Assembly (NCBI GenBank): GCA_009774155.1
Contig: VSNE01000459.1
Span: 1 to 5,764, forward strand
Reading direction: 5' to 3'
From: Lachnospiraceae bacterium
Lineage (GTDB): Bacteria; Bacillota; Clostridia; Lachnospirales; Lachnospiraceae
Length of the DNA stretch: 5,764 nucleotides
Below the pieces are notes generated by a model. That model saw only the letters and a program-made list of their open reading frames with translations. It did not search any database and was not told where the DNA came from. A program made the position numbers and the translations under genes. Shown one piece after another: positions 4,618-5,764 of this stretch (its first letter is position 1; each line of letters starts with the position of its first letter).

Positions 4618-5764
4618 ATGCCATAGCCGTGCGGCCGTTCTGCCAGTTGTATTCATCCATCATACGCGCGAAATCGGCCTGTGACATTTGAAGCGCCTGC
4701 TGCACGTCCTCTTTGTTTGCGTTCCCCTGGATCGTAATTTGCGGCGAAAACACGATTTTTTGTGAATTATCGGAAGAACTATTGTCGTTCGACCGGTTCA
4801 CGGTATTATTGTTTGTTATATCGCTGTATATTTCTTTTGCCCTGGAATCCACACCGGAAGCCGCAGACTGTTGTATTCTTTCTAGTCCGGCCGCGTCCTG
4901 TGCGGCCCTGTCAAGCTGTCCGGATCCGCTGGCGCTGTGTTGCTGTACCGCCGCAGAAACGGCGCTATCCAGATGATTCCAAAACGGATCCAGCGGGATA
5001 ATTCCTTCAGGCCCGGCTTCCCCTCCGACCATCCCGAAAAGCGTCGGATCTGTCATGATTCCGCCGTTCGCATAGTAAGAAACGGAAAATTGCGGAACCT
5101 TAACTTGTGCGTCGCCGGATCCCTGTGTGCTATATGATACTGATACATGCGGCAAGCGCGGGCGCGGAACCGTGATTGTCATATGCTCAAAAGCCGCTTT
5201 TATTTGATGTGCCGTATTCCTTGCCGCGTTTACGGCGTATGCGTGTACGCCGCTCCACGCGCTGGCGAATGATCCGCGGTATGAAGCCCATGTTGCCGTT
5301 ATCGTAGATTGCGCCGTTCTCCACAAGGCGACAAACTGCGTCGTCGTCGCCGTTGTGCTTGATATAACAACCGCCTGGACGCCTGAAAACGTCGTTTGTG
5401 CGTTTGCCCGAAATGCGGACATAGGCGCGGAAACAACCGTAAAAGACGCGGCGAATTTTGCCATTGCCGCCGTTGCCATTGAAGCGGATGTTCCCATTGT
5501 TGCGGCTCCGGCGCGAAACGCCGCGATTGCTGACACCGCAAGTAAAAGCGCCGTAGAAGCGCCGGTTGCGCCGGTTGTTACCAGAATTAAGCCCGCGCCG
5601 GTTGCCATAAGTGCCGCGGATAATGCCGCCCCAGACGCGGCCCCGGCTGCTGCTGCCGCCGCAAATGGCGCGATTGCGGCCGCCACTGGCGCAAATGCAA
5701 GCGCCAGTTTCCCCATGCTTGTAATCATCCCGGACGACGATTCCCGAAGGGAATTGATACCATC
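4616..5764 (-). CDS. Phage tail tape measure protein, C-terminal part (5' end cut by the window edge)
   Basis: This is the C-terminal 382 residues of a tail tape measure protein, which fills the tail tube, sets its length and is released during DNA injection. The frame is open up to base 5764, so the ATG at 5728 is an internal methionine and the true start lies outside. Visible in order (numbered from that Met): a very Ala/Gly-rich hydrophobic stretch at about 6-72, consistent with the membrane-interacting segments common in tape measures; an Ala/Ser/Thr-rich helical part to about 185; two similar beta segments (RLPHVSVSYS and KVPQFSVSYY) at about 191-219; then the family hallmark around 220-248 (YANGGIMTDPTLFG, GGEAGPEGIIPLD). 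A polar Asn/Ser-rich linker (about 304-323) leads to a final strand-helix end. The gene stops with TAA and is followed after 13 bases by gene X. The hallmark motif plus the downstream baseplate genes make the call firm; total length is unknown. Confidence 0.94.
   Translation of the reverse strand, partial: DGINSLRESSSGMITSMGKLALAFAPVAAAIAPFAAAAAAGAASGAALSAALMATGAGLILVTTGATGASTALLLAVSAIAAFRAGAATMGTSASMATAAMAKFAASFTVVSAPMSAFRANAQTTFSGVQAVVISSTTATTTQFVALWRTAQSTITATWASYRGSFASAWSGVHAYAVNAARNTAHQIKAAFEHMTITVPRPRLPHVSVSYSTQGSGDAQVKVPQFSVSYYANGGIMTDPTLFGMVGGEAGPEGIIPLDPFWNHLDSAVSAAVQQHSASGSGQLDRAAQDAAGLERIQQSAASGVDSRAKEIYSDITNNNTVNRSNDNSSSDNSQKIVFSPQITIQGNANKEDVQQALQMSQADFARMMDEYNWQNGRTAMA

Noticed and set aside
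4371..4691. 106-codon plus-strand open frame
   Set aside because: It runs antisense over the start of the gpD-like gene, gene X and the tape-measure end, with no recognisable domain or ribosome binding site.
5299..5541. 80-codon minus-strand frame inside the tape measure
   Set aside because: The Arg/Gln-rich translation comes from reading GC-rich Ala/Thr codons out of frame; no start signal was seen.
1..5764. An undescribed defence, toxin or cargo system in the window
   Set aside because: Every stretch longer than 16 bases is covered by a recognisable tail or baseplate gene, and no inserted cargo gene was found on either strand.

Overview
The window is a stretch of a contractile-tail (P2-like myovirus) phage or prophage: the end of the tail tape-measure gene followed by a nearly complete baseplate module. 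All genes lie on the minus strand and read from high to low coordinates. The host is probably a Gram-positive member of the Bacillota, most likely a gut Clostridia/Lachnospiraceae-type bacterium. This is an inference from very strong AAAGGGGG-type ribosome binding sites, use of GTG starts, a LysM domain fused to the gpD-like hub protein, and a tape-measure C-terminus typical of Firmicutes phages. No taxonomic marker gene is present, so the assignment is soft.

Layout in transcription order: (1) tape measure protein C-terminal part, 5764-4616, open at the window edge; (2) small LysM-like tail protein X, 4602-4393; (3) gpD-like baseplate hub with C-terminal LysM, 4389-3124; (4) gpV-like baseplate spike, 3109-2651; (5) P2 gpU-like tail protein, 2634-2245; (6) gpW/gp25-like baseplate wedge, 2230-1916; (7) gpJ-like baseplate wedge, 1926-769; (8) gpI-like tail protein, 776-3. 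Bases 1-2 are the only sequence past the last stop; the fibre genes that normally follow gpI would lie outside the window.

The genes form one tightly packed unit. Gaps are 3-16 bases or short overlaps (8 and 11 bases), and I saw no promoter, terminator, RNA gene, CRISPR array, insertion sequence or attachment site. Together the products build the distal end of a contractile tail. The tape measure sets tube length and connects to the hub (X and D), the spike (V) caps the hub, W and J form the wedges, and I links the wedges to the fibres. Whether the source is a complete phage, a prophage or a phage-tail-like bacteriocin cannot be decided here, because no head, lysis or integration genes are in view.

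I found no convincing undescribed system or cargo gene. The points worth a second look are small. They are a perfect 27-bp in-frame direct repeat in the spike tip, a diverged in-frame duplication in the gpI tail, a recurrent stop/SD/start junction motif, an A8 tract just upstream of the hub LysM domain, the position of the gpU-like gene, and a marked excess of the palindromes TCCGGA and GGATCC.
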